From Oscillospiraceae bacterium (GTDB lineage: Bacteria > Bacillota > Clostridia > Oscillospirales > Ruminococcaceae): a stretch of 5,113 nucleotides of DNA. Under the pieces are notes generated by a model. The model was not told the DNA's origin, ran no database searches, and saw only the letters and a program-made list of their open reading frames with translations. Made by a program: the position numbers and the translations under genes. Below are positions 1 to 5,113 of this stretch, one piece after another; the first letter of the stretch is position 1, and the number at the start of each line of letters is the position of its first letter. The DNA lies in assembly GCA_031285645.1 (NCBI GenBank), contig JAITVU010000241.1, positions 1 to 5,113 on the forward strand, read 5' to 3'.

Positions 1-541
1 CGACCATTTCCGGGTCCAGGGCGGACGTCGGCTCATCAAAGAGCATCACATCCGGATTCATAGCCAAAGCCCGGACGATGGCGATACGCTGACGCTGGCC
101 GCCTGAGAGCTGGGACGGAAACGCCGATGCCTTGTCGGACAGACCGACACGTTCGAGAAGCGCGCGCGCATCCTTCTCAACCTCATCCGGCGGGCGCTTC
201 TTGACAAGCCTCGGCGCGAGCGTGATATTGTCGAGCACATTGAGGTTGTTAAAAAGGTTGAACTGCTGGAACACCATCCCCATATGCTCGCGCAGATGGT
301 TAATTTCCTTGCGCCCCGCGTTTACAACACTCTGCCCCTTAAAGAGAATATCGCCGCCCGTGGGCGCCTCAAGCCTGTTGAGGCAGCGCAAATAGGTGGA
401 TTTTCCGGCGCCGGACGATCCGATGATCACAACGACCTCGCCCTGGCGGATATCCGCCGTGACGCCTTTAAGCACATGAAGCTTGCCGAATTTCATCTGC
501 AGATCCACGGTGCGTAAAATCACATCTCTTTGTTCACTCAC
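1..541 (-). CDS. Polar amino acid ABC transporter ATP-binding protein (3' end cut by window edge)
   Basis: This is the cytoplasmic ATPase that would power the adjacent amino acid importer. 180 complete codons are visible from a GTG start; about 60 C-terminal residues, including the expected switch (H-loop) histidine, lie beyond the left edge. In order the protein shows Walker A GSSGAGKST (residues 41-49), the Q-loop at VFQQFNLF (Q92/Q93), the ABC signature LSGGQRQR (145-152), Walker B VMLFDE (165-170) and the D-loop SALD (173-176). This spacing and the wording around the Q-loop match the GlnQ/HisP/ArtM group of the polar amino acid family. The GTG start overlaps the permease stop by 8 nt (GTGAGTGA) and is preceded by AGGAGG at 10 nt; the next in-frame ATG is codon 16, inside the first conserved strand, so GTG is preferred. 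All motifs are intact where visible. The position after the signature reads IVRALAM where IARALAM is usual, a minor change. The substrate cannot be told from an ATPase. Confidence 0.95.
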   Translation of the reverse strand, partial: MSEQRDVILRTVDLQMKFGKLHVLKGVTADIRQGEVVVIIGSSGAGKSTYLRCLNRLEAPTGGDILFKGQSVVNAGRKEINHLREHMGMVFQQFNLFNNLNVLDNITLAPRLVKKRPPDEVEKDARALLERVGLSDKASAFPSQLSGGQRQRIAIVRALAMNPDVMLFDEPTSALDPEMV

Positions 542-1238
542 CCGTGCGCAGCCTCCTCTCCATGATTCCAAGCAGCCTGGAGGTTGTAAATGTCAGCACG
601 AAGTAAATGATGGCGCAGATAATGAGCGATTCAAAGAAGCGGAACGAATTGCCGTAAACAGTCGACGTGCGGAACATCAGCTCGCCGACGCCGATCACGG
701 AAACGATGGACGATTCCTTTATAATCGTGACAAACTCGTTGCCGAGCGCCGGCAATATGTTCTTGAACGCCTGTGGCAGCACGATCTTTTTCATTGTCTG
801 CCCCTGCGTCATGCCCAGTGAGCGGGCCGCCTCCGTCTGCCCTTTATCGACCGCCTGTATTCCAGCCCGTATAATTTCCGCGACATATGCCCCGGAGTTG
901 ATCGAGAGAGCCAGTATACCGGAGGCGTACCGCGGAAAATCCTGGCCAAAGAGCGGCACTTCCGGTATGCGCAGCCCTATTTGCGGCAGCGCATAGAAAA
1001 TAAAGTATATCTGGACCAGCATGGGTGTACCGCGTATCACCTCTATGTAAACCTGTGCCGGATAGCGCAGCAGCCGCGTATCGCTCAACCTGAGCAAAGC
1101 GATCAAAACCCCCAATATGGTACCCAGAACAACAGTAAAAATCGCCAGTACCAGCGTTGTGATCGTGCCGTCCACAAACAGGAACCAGTACTTGTTCAGA
1201 AATGAAAAATTGAGCGTTGTGAGTAAGGCACTTGTCAT
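534..1238 (-). CDS. Polar amino acid ABC transporter permease (HisM/GlnP type)
   Basis: A 234-residue integral membrane protein forming the channel of an amino acid importer. The length is normal for the His/Glu/Gln/Arg/opine permease family. Hydrophobic stretches suggest about five membrane segments, near residues 25-49, 72-90, 105-122, 175-190 and 203-220. The family motif IRGTP is at 68-72. The EAA loop that docks onto the ATPase begins at E136 (EAARSLGMT) and ends in IVLPQA (152-157), with G142 in the conserved position. The region GNEFVTIIKESS (166-177) is also typical of this family. The ATG is preceded by AGAGG at 7 nt. The gene lies 114 nt after the binding-protein gene and overlaps the ATPase gene by 8 nt, so the ATPase and permease are probably translationally coupled. 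Only one permease is present in the window, which fits a homodimeric channel as in ArtQM-like systems, unless a second lies beyond the left edge. Confidence 0.95.
   Translation of the reverse strand: MTSALLTTLNFSFLNKYWFLFVDGTITTLVLAIFTVVLGTILGVLIALLRLSDTRLLRYPAQVYIEVIRGTPMLVQIYFIFYALPQIGLRIPEVPLFGQDFPRYASGILALSINSGAYVAEIIRAGIQAVDKGQTEAARSLGMTQGQTMKKIVLPQAFKNILPALGNEFVTIIKESSIVSVIGVGELMFRTSTVYGNSFRFFESLIICAIIYFVLTFTTSRLLGIMERRLRTGE
552..557 (-). promoter_or_regulatory. Ribosome binding site deciding the GTG start of the ATPase
   Basis: On the minus strand AGGAGG lies 10 nt before the GTG at 541, inside the last codons of the permease gene. It supports the GTG start and the 8-nt overlap over the later ATG at codon 16. 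Confidence 0.7.
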
Positions 1239-1352
1239 AACGCAACCTCTGTTTTCATGAGCCTTCCGGAAGCTTTACATACAAAGCCCCGGCCAAAACC
1301 CTGTTTTGCTCCATGGGAGTTTGCTTGCTGACTCCCCGGCCCGAATTCATTA
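1239..1352 (-). other. Spacer between binding protein and permease with four consecutive short dyads
   Basis: This 114-nt spacer has no convincing gene. It contains four non-nested inverted repeats one after another. In transcript order they are GGGAGT/ACTCCC with a 10-nt loop (1336-1315), CAAAAC/GTTTTG with a 3-nt loop (1308-1294), GCTTT/AAAGC with a 6-nt loop (1287-1272), and the palindrome CTTCCGGAAG (1272-1263). None is followed by a U-run, so none is a standard intrinsic terminator. In many importer operons a stem-loop after the binding-protein gene protects its mRNA and lowers downstream expression; that role here is an inference. Dyads of 5-6 bp can also occur by chance. Confidence 0.45.
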
Positions 1353-2171
1353 TTATTCCATAGCCTCAAGAATTTGATCAATTGCGGCATTGAGGTTCCG
1401 GTCATACATTTCATCAATCTCGCCGGACGCCATAGAGTCATTGATAAATTTATCCAGCTCGGCCAGCAGGTCCTCCTGACCCTTATTGATGCACATCGCC
1501 ACGCCGCCGGATTCGTCGGGAATTTCGATCTGCGCGGCCTTTTCCACAGAATCGGGATAGGCGGCCACGTAAGTGTCGGCGACGGAGAAATCAGCGAGAA
1601 TACCGTCAATATTACCGTTAATGAGTTCCTGAATCAAAGAGGTCACCTTGGGCAGACCCAGTAAGTCGACGCCTTCCATCTCCTGAATCATCTGCTCCTG
1701 CACAGTGCCCTTCTGGGCGCCCAGGCGCTTGCCCTGGAACGATTCAATGGTCGGGTACTGGTCGGACTCCCCTTTGCGGACGATCACATTGTGATTGCTG
1801 TAATAATAGATGGCCGAAAAATCAACAGCCTCGGCGCGGTCCGGTGTCGGCGTAAAACTGCCGCCCATATCCGCCGTCCCGGCCTGAACCGCGGGAATGA
1901 TGGAATCAAACGCCATTTCATGCACAACAAGCTCCACGCCGATACTCTCCGCGAACGCGCGCATCAAATCGACGTCTAGCCCGGCGTTTATGGTCTTGCC
2001 GTCCTCGACGATCAGATATTGGAAAGGCGGATACGTCGATTCCGTCGCCAGAATCAGTGTCCCCTTCGCCTTGATGCGTTCAAGGCCCGCGCCGCTCTCG
2101 GCGTTGCCGCAGCCTGCGAATAAGGCCCCGCACAAAATGAGACAGATTAAAACAGAAATAACCCTCTTCAC
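1353..2171 (-). CDS. Polar amino acid ABC transporter substrate-binding lipoprotein
   Basis: A 272-residue family 3 extracellular solute-binding protein that would capture the substrate outside the membrane and deliver it to the permease. Residues 1-20 form a signal peptide with basic start MKR and a hydrophobic core, ending in the lipobox LFAG-C21, so the mature protein is expected to be a lipoprotein anchored through C21. Family landmarks follow: STYPPF (45-50), GLDVDLM (64-70), the TPTPDR segment (107-112) whose R112 should bind the substrate carboxylate, VDFS (116-119), KGTVQE (154-159), and GNIDGILADFSVA (186-198) whose D194 should bind the amino group. These show an amino acid type ligand, but not which one. 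The start is GTG, chosen because AGGAGG lies 7 nt upstream and the signal peptide begins right there. Translation ends with in-frame TAA TAA TGA. A strong promoter lies just upstream. Confidence 0.95.
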   Translation of the reverse strand: MKRVISVLICLILCGALFAGCGNAESGAGLERIKAKGTLILATESTYPPFQYLIVEDGKTINAGLDVDLMRAFAESIGVELVVHEMAFDSIIPAVQAGTADMGGSFTPTPDRAEAVDFSAIYYYSNHNVIVRKGESDQYPTIESFQGKRLGAQKGTVQEQMIQEMEGVDLLGLPKVTSLIQELINGNIDGILADFSVADTYVAAYPDSVEKAAQIEIPDESGGVAMCINKGQEDLLAELDKFINDSMASGEIDEMYDRNLNAAIDQILEAME

Positions 2172-2178
2172 AAAAAAG

Positions 2179-2184
2179 CCTCCT
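2179..2184 (-). promoter_or_regulatory. Ribosome binding site deciding the GTG start of the binding protein
   Basis: A perfect AGGAGG on the minus strand lies 7 nt (CTTTTTT) before the GTG at 2171. It fixes the non-ATG start and predicts strong translation. Confidence 0.85.
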
Positions 2185-2209
2185 ACAAAATTTTGATGTT
2201 CATTCTCAA

Positions 2210-2223
2210 AGCATAATTATACA
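2210..2223 (-). promoter_or_regulatory. Possible arginine-repressor-like box over the -10 element
   Basis: The minus-strand sequence TGTATAATTATGCT matches 11 of 14 positions of the ArgR/AhrC half-palindromic consensus TGAATAATTATTCA and covers the -10 hexamer, where a repressor would block transcription. Much of the match is AT-rich sequence shared with TATAAT, so it may be coincidence. No second box is clear nearby. Confidence 0.2.
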
Positions 2224-2244
2224 CTTTTTATGAAACAATTACAA
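2216..2244 (-). promoter_or_regulatory. Vegetative promoter for the ABC importer genes
   Basis: Reading leftward, TTGTAA (2244-2239, 4 of 6 to the -35 consensus) is followed after exactly 17 nt by a perfect TATAAT (2221-2216). Transcription would start near 2209, giving a leader of about 38 nt before the GTG, too short for a riboswitch. It sits in the only clearly AT-rich non-coding stretch of the window and separates the catabolic block from the importer genes. Confidence 0.75.
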
Positions 2245-2258
2245 TCATTTCCCACATG

Positions 2259-3542
2259 TCACAAAATACGGGCGATCGCTTCCTGCCAAACAGCCTGAAC
2301 CGCCGCCTGCGCCGCCGTCACGGCGGACTGCAATGACGCCGATATAAAGTCCGCGGGAGCATAGTCTTTTTTAATCACGCGCCCCCGGCACGCCACATGC
2401 CGCACATCCGACGGAGCCGCGCCGTACAGGTACTGGATAAAAGGATAACTAAGCGGCTCAAAGCGCGCCATGGACACCACGCTAACATCCCCGGACATGC
2501 CCATATCAACGCGTCCCAGCGTGTCCTGCATGCCCAGGGCCCGTGCCCCCGCCACAGTCGCCGCGTAAAGCGCATCCGTCGCCTGATACTGCGCGGCGTC
2601 CCCCTCGGCCTGTTTGGCGGCAAAGGCGGCCGCGCGCATTTCGCTGATCATGCAGTTTCCGTAAAAACCTGTCATCAGCGCCGTATTGATGCCACTGCGC
2701 AGAAAATCAACGGCAGGATATTTTTTCCCCTCCTGCGCGCAGGTTACAGCGCTGAGCGCCGCGCTGCTCCCCGACCATGCCATGAGTTCGCGATCGCGCG
2801 CGTCGGCGTAAACACATTGCCACAAAACAGTGCCGGCGGAAAGAAAACCCATATCCGAAAGTTTTTTTATGGGTCTGCCGCTCTCGGATGCCGAATAAGC
2901 AGCCCCGGCAAACCTGGGGCCCTTTGTGCCGGCCACTTCCTGCGCCAGCATATCAGACGCGGTTTCAAAAGAAAAAATCGCCGGGTAATCCCCAAGACCG
3001 ATTCCCTGCGCCAAAATAGCCCTGCCCGGTACGGGCAAGCTGTTCACAACGCGGGGCGCTGTCCTGTCGCACGCCGTGACAGCCCTGAAGAGGCGCATTT
3101 CGAGCGTGTCCCCGGCCTTTTTCACGGCGGTGGCGAACCGCGGCGGACAAATATCCACGGCAGTTGTTGTCCCCCCGGACAGGCCGTCCCACAAAGCGCA
3201 CAGGGCAACGGCGTTCAGGGCCTCATCGTCGAGCATTTCCGCCGCCGCGTCAACGACAGGCAACACGCGCGTATGCACCAGCGTACCGTCCACCGCACGC
3301 TGGTCGGGCAGGAGGCCCGCGAGCAGTTTTGAGGCAACTGATGCGGACCCCATGTTGATCATCCCGGGCAGAACCATGCAGCCCGCGGCATCCAGTTCTT
3401 CACAACTTTCCGAAATATCGGGCGCAATTTTCACTATAACGCCGTTTTTTATCAGGATATCCGCCTGACGCAGCTTAAGCGCGTGATAACCCTCGTGGAT
3501 ATAGGTGAAAACCATGCCGTTTTTGACAAGAAGGTCATGCAT
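2259..3542 (-). CDS. Amidohydrolase-superfamily protein lacking the metal-site residues (putative pseudoenzyme)
   Basis: A 427-residue protein, near the usual length of Atz/Trz/SsnA-type aminohydrolases. The N-terminal beta-sandwich signature ADILIKNGVIVKIAPD (27-42), VLPGMIN (57-63), SGGTTTAVD (122-130), GARALG (332-337) and the C-terminal stretch SDVRHVACRGRVIKKD (378-393) place it in the superfamily. The catalytic features are absent. The first-strand HxH after PGxIN is G65 and A67; the fifth-strand His region reads AYSASE (215-220); the sixth-strand AHCVH motif reads WQCVY (241-245); the HCP motif reads VTCA (266-269); and the eighth-strand TD reads T291-G292. The only histidines are 2, 16, 20, 90 and 382. 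Several cysteines (132, 243, 268, 297) fall near the barrel strand ends. The frame is open throughout, so it is not simply decayed. ATG 3542 overlaps the reductase stop by 8 nt (ATGCATGA). The role is unknown; it may be a partner or regulator of a neighbouring enzyme, or a redesigned enzyme. Confidence 0.85.
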   Translation of the reverse strand: MHDLLVKNGMVFTYIHEGYHALKLRQADILIKNGVIVKIAPDISESCEELDAAGCMVLPGMINMGSASVASKLLAGLLPDQRAVDGTLVHTRVLPVVDAAAEMLDDEALNAVALCALWDGLSGGTTTAVDICPPRFATAVKKAGDTLEMRLFRAVTACDRTAPRVVNSLPVPGRAILAQGIGLGDYPAIFSFETASDMLAQEVAGTKGPRFAGAAYSASESGRPIKKLSDMGFLSAGTVLWQCVYADARDRELMAWSGSSAALSAVTCAQEGKKYPAVDFLRSGINTALMTGFYGNCMISEMRAAAFAAKQAEGDAAQYQATDALYAATVAGARALGMQDTLGRVDMGMSGDVSVVSMARFEPLSYPFIQYLYGAAPSDVRHVACRGRVIKKDYAPADFISASLQSAVTAAQAAVQAVWQEAIARIL

Positions 3543-4317
3543 GATCACGCCCCCTTTCAAGCCTGTCAAAGTACGCGTTGACATACCCGAGGTTTTCCCT
3601 GAGTTCGCCGAGAGAAGCGACGCCGATGTTATACACGTCAATGCAGTGGTGATGATCCAGCACCCAGTTGAGCGATCCGCGCACATCGTGGACCAGATCC
3701 CCCGCGCCGAGCGTTTTAATGACATACACGCCTTTTCCGCGCTGGTTGTGCGCCTTATCCAGCGCCACCAGCATGCTGTCGATTGTGCCCTCCTCAATCC
3801 TTGACCCCTGCCGGTTGAGCGGGGCGCATACAATCTCGATCTCGGGGACGTCCGCCGCCGCGGACACGACGCCCGCGCAGTGGGTTGAGAGGCCCACAGC
3901 GCGAATTTTCCCCCGCTCCTTCGCTTTCAGGAGCACATCAAGCGCGGGCATCAGCTCCGGTAAAGTCCCGGCCTTGACTTCGTGCAGAAGAAAAATATCT
4001 ATGTAATCGGTGCCAAGCTCCGCCAAAGCGCGTTCCAGGTCAAATTCGGCCTCTTTGGGGGTGCGGCCGTACGTCTTCGAACAGATGACGACCTCGTCGC
4101 GGCGAACCATTTTAAGTCCCGCCGCCACCTGTGTGATGCTGCCGTACGCGTTATCGGTGTCCCAGAAATTGACGCCATGCAGTTTCGCCGCCTGCGCCAG
4201 AATCGCGCCGCCGAATTCAGGCATGGCGCGGTTGATGTGCTCGGTGCCGAAGCACACCTGCGGCAGCGTAATACCGGCCATTCGGGCGCGGTGCGCCCAT
4301 AAAACGTTTTCTTTCAT
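3535..4317 (-). CDS. Aldo/keto reductase family oxidoreductase
   Basis: A 260-residue cytoplasmic NAD(P)H-dependent oxidoreductase of the aldo/keto reductase fold, which normally interconverts a carbonyl and an alcohol. The catalytic tetrad is complete: D53 and Y58 in FWDTDNAYG (51-59), K81 in VVICSKTYG (76-84), and H112 in IDIFLLHEV (106-114). Further family signatures are GKIRAVGLSTH (136-146), KGVYVIKTLGAGDL (195-208), typical of the clostridial-type branch, and YNIGVASLGELRENL (219-233), where the cofactor phosphate region lies. It is shorter than the usual 280-330 residues and has no C-terminal iron-sulfur domain, unlike some relatives. The start ATG has AGGGG at 6 nt. The gene begins 9 nt after the creatininase-family stop and overlaps the next gene by 8 nt, so it is the middle gene of a three-gene operon. 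The substrate cannot be deduced. An oddity is the run DHHHC at 221-225. Confidence 0.9.
   Translation of the reverse strand: MKENVLWAHRARMAGITLPQVCFGTEHINRAMPEFGGAILAQAAKLHGVNFWDTDNAYGSITQVAAGLKMVRRDEVVICSKTYGRTPKEAEFDLERALAELGTDYIDIFLLHEVKAGTLPELMPALDVLLKAKERGKIRAVGLSTHCAGVVSAAADVPEIEIVCAPLNRQGSRIEEGTIDSMLVALDKAHNQRGKGVYVIKTLGAGDLVHDVRGSLNWVLDHHHCIDVYNIGVASLGELRENLGYVNAYFDRLERGRDHA
3550..3555 (-). promoter_or_regulatory. Ribosome binding site deciding the start of the amidohydrolase-like gene
   Basis: AGGGGG on the minus strand lies 7 nt before ATG 3542, inside the end of the reductase gene. It supports this start over the much longer upstream extension to 3833, whose extra residues are the reductase sequence read out of frame. 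An in-frame GTG at 3548 is a weaker alternative. Confidence 0.65.
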
Positions 4318-4326
4318 CTTGCGCCC

Positions 4327-5113
4327 CTATTTCCAGTATTTACAGACGACATTGGCCGTCCACTCCGCGTAAAGATCATAACATGTCTCGCCGGACTCGG
4401 CCGTCGCGTCCGCGGGGTCCCCGATAAAGCCGGGGCTCCTGTCGGGCTGCGCGGGTGTGTAGATGCCCACAGCACCGCCGTAATAATGCAGCCCCGCCAT
4501 CTTAACCGGATCAGTATCCTCGGGCGGATGATAGGAAACCAGATCAGAAAGGTCCACCAATTTGGGGGCGACCGCCATGACGCAGGAGGTCTCATCCTCC
4601 CCGCCATGGCCCTGATGCGCCGCGTTTTTAAGGAATTTCGGCCATTCATCGTTCATAGGCGGAATCCAGTCGGCCACGATGACGGGAAAATTGTGCAAAT
4701 CCGCCAGATCCTTGGCCACAACATGCAGCGCCGCGAGGTTTTCGGCGTGGCTCACACAAAAGACAAGGCGTTTGAAACCGTTGTCCCGAAGCGACAGCGC
4801 CAGTTCCGTGACCATTTTTATAAATGTCCCTTGCGTCAGGCAGACATTGCCGAAGCTGTCCTGACGCTCAAAGCTGTTTGTCTGCACGCCGTAAGGCACG
4901 CAGAAGGCCGGGATAGCGCCGAGGCCCTTTGTCGTCAGCCTTGCGGCCACGCGCTTAATCAACTCCGAACCCTGTAGCGTATCCGCCGAAAGGGGCAGGT
5001 GTGTGGCGTGATTCTCCACCGCGCCAAACGACAGCACGGCGATATCGGCCTTCTCCATGGACGCGCCCAGTTCCTTTGCCGTCAGTTCCCGCAGCGCGTT
5101 GGGGCCCTGAACC
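4327..5113 (-). CDS. Creatininase-family amidohydrolase (5' end beyond window edge)
   Basis: 261 residues are visible, in frame to the right edge. The family hydrolyses cyclic amides or C-N bonds with a two-metal site (creatininase: creatinine to creatine); other members deformylate FAPy or process peptides. Numbered from the first complete codon, the expected ligands are all present: E33 and H35 in VENHATHLPLSAD, D44 at its end, and H122 and E124 in SHAEN. The later family motif GHGGEDETS (168-176) is also intact. The SHAEN motif resembles the HYEN of true creatininase more than the GHGGN seen in many relatives, so a metal-binding glutamate is kept. The ATG at 5058 is not taken as the start: no ribosome binding site precedes it, and the 18 codons upstream (LRELTAKELGASMEKADIAV) continue the typical family N-terminus. 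The gene ends 9 nt before the reductase and its TAG overlaps that gene's ribosome binding site. The substrate is unknown. Confidence 0.9.
   Translation of the reverse strand, partial: VQGPNALRELTAKELGASMEKADIAVLSFGAVENHATHLPLSADTLQGSELIKRVAARLTTKGLGAIPAFCVPYGVQTNSFERQDSFGNVCLTQGTFIKMVTELALSLRDNGFKRLVFCVSHAENLAALHVVAKDLADLHNFPVIVADWIPPMNDEWPKFLKNAAHQGHGGEDETSCVMAVAPKLVDLSDLVSYHPPEDTDPVKMAGLHYYGGAVGIYTPAQPDRSPGFIGDPADATAESGETCYDLYAEWTANVVCKYWK

Noticed and set aside
1235..1609. Minus-strand reading frame of 124 codons overlapping the end of the binding-protein gene
   Set aside because: It runs out of frame through the clear binding-protein sequence, has low-complexity composition, and shows no motif or convincing start.
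2186..2195. Palindrome CAAAATTTTG in the binding-protein leader as an operator
   Set aside because: It is a short AT-rich palindrome expected by chance in such a region, has no partner site, and matches no operator I recognise.
2230..2248. Imperfect dyad ATGA...TCAT around the -35 element as a repressor site
   Set aside because: Only 4-bp arms pair and the interior does not; this is too weak to call.
2312..2326. Hairpin CCGCCG/CGGCGG with a 3-nt loop as a terminator
   Set aside because: It lies inside the coding sequence of the amidohydrolase-like gene, about 50 nt before its stop, and has no U-run on the transcript side.
2397..3332. Long plus-strand reading frame (311 codons) opposite the amidohydrolase-like gene
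   Set aside because: It is rich in Arg, His, Gly and Pro with no family motifs, as expected for the antisense of GC-rich coding DNA, and it lies wholly over a well-supported gene.
3543..3833. N-terminal extension of the amidohydrolase-like gene to an ATG at 3833
   Set aside because: The extra residues are the aldo/keto reductase coding sequence in another frame; the family N-terminus begins at the ATG at 3542, which has its own ribosome binding site.
4486..4977. Plus-strand reading frame of 163 codons opposite the creatininase-family gene
   Set aside because: It is an antisense shadow with no recognisable domain and no ribosome binding site.
4327..5058. ATG at 5058 as the true start of the creatininase-family gene
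   Set aside because: No ribosome binding site precedes it and the frame continues to the window edge with sequence typical of the family N-terminus.

Overview
The window is a tightly packed bacterial locus. All six recognisable genes lie on the minus strand, so transcription runs from the right edge to the left. No RNA gene, insertion sequence or CRISPR array is visible. The moderately high GC coding DNA, strong AGGAGG-type ribosome binding sites, two GTG starts and a short lipoprotein signal peptide suggest a Gram-positive anaerobe, perhaps a clostridial lineage. This assignment is an inference and is not firm.

Right half (5113 to 2259) is an apparent operon of three genes. It begins with a creatininase-family amidohydrolase whose start lies beyond the right edge. 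An aldo/keto reductase follows after a 9-nt gap, and then an amidohydrolase-superfamily protein that overlaps the reductase gene by 8 nt. The creatininase-family protein and the reductase keep their expected catalytic residues. The amidohydrolase-like protein does not: it has the N- and C-terminal family signatures, but every position where the metallo-hydrolase metal ligands are expected is substituted. It has no histidine at all between residues 91 and 381. It looks like a full-length pseudoenzyme, or an enzyme with a replaced active site, and is the most unusual object in the window.

Middle (2258 to 2172) is an AT-rich intergenic region. It holds a good sigma-70/sigma-A type promoter (TTGTAA, 17 nt, TATAAT) reading left, with a weak match to an arginine-repressor box over the -10 element.

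Left half (2171 to 1) is a complete set of components of a polar amino acid ABC importer. In order these are a lipoprotein substrate-binding protein, a 114-nt spacer containing a run of four short dyads, a HisM/GlnP-type permease, and a GlnQ/HisP-type ATPase that overlaps the permease by 8 nt and is cut by the left edge.

Working model (inference): the importer brings in a polar amino acid or guanidino/cyclic-amide derivative, and the three-gene cassette acts on that compound or a relative of it. The substrate cannot be read from the sequence. The two gene blocks may be separate transcripts, although no terminator is visible between them.
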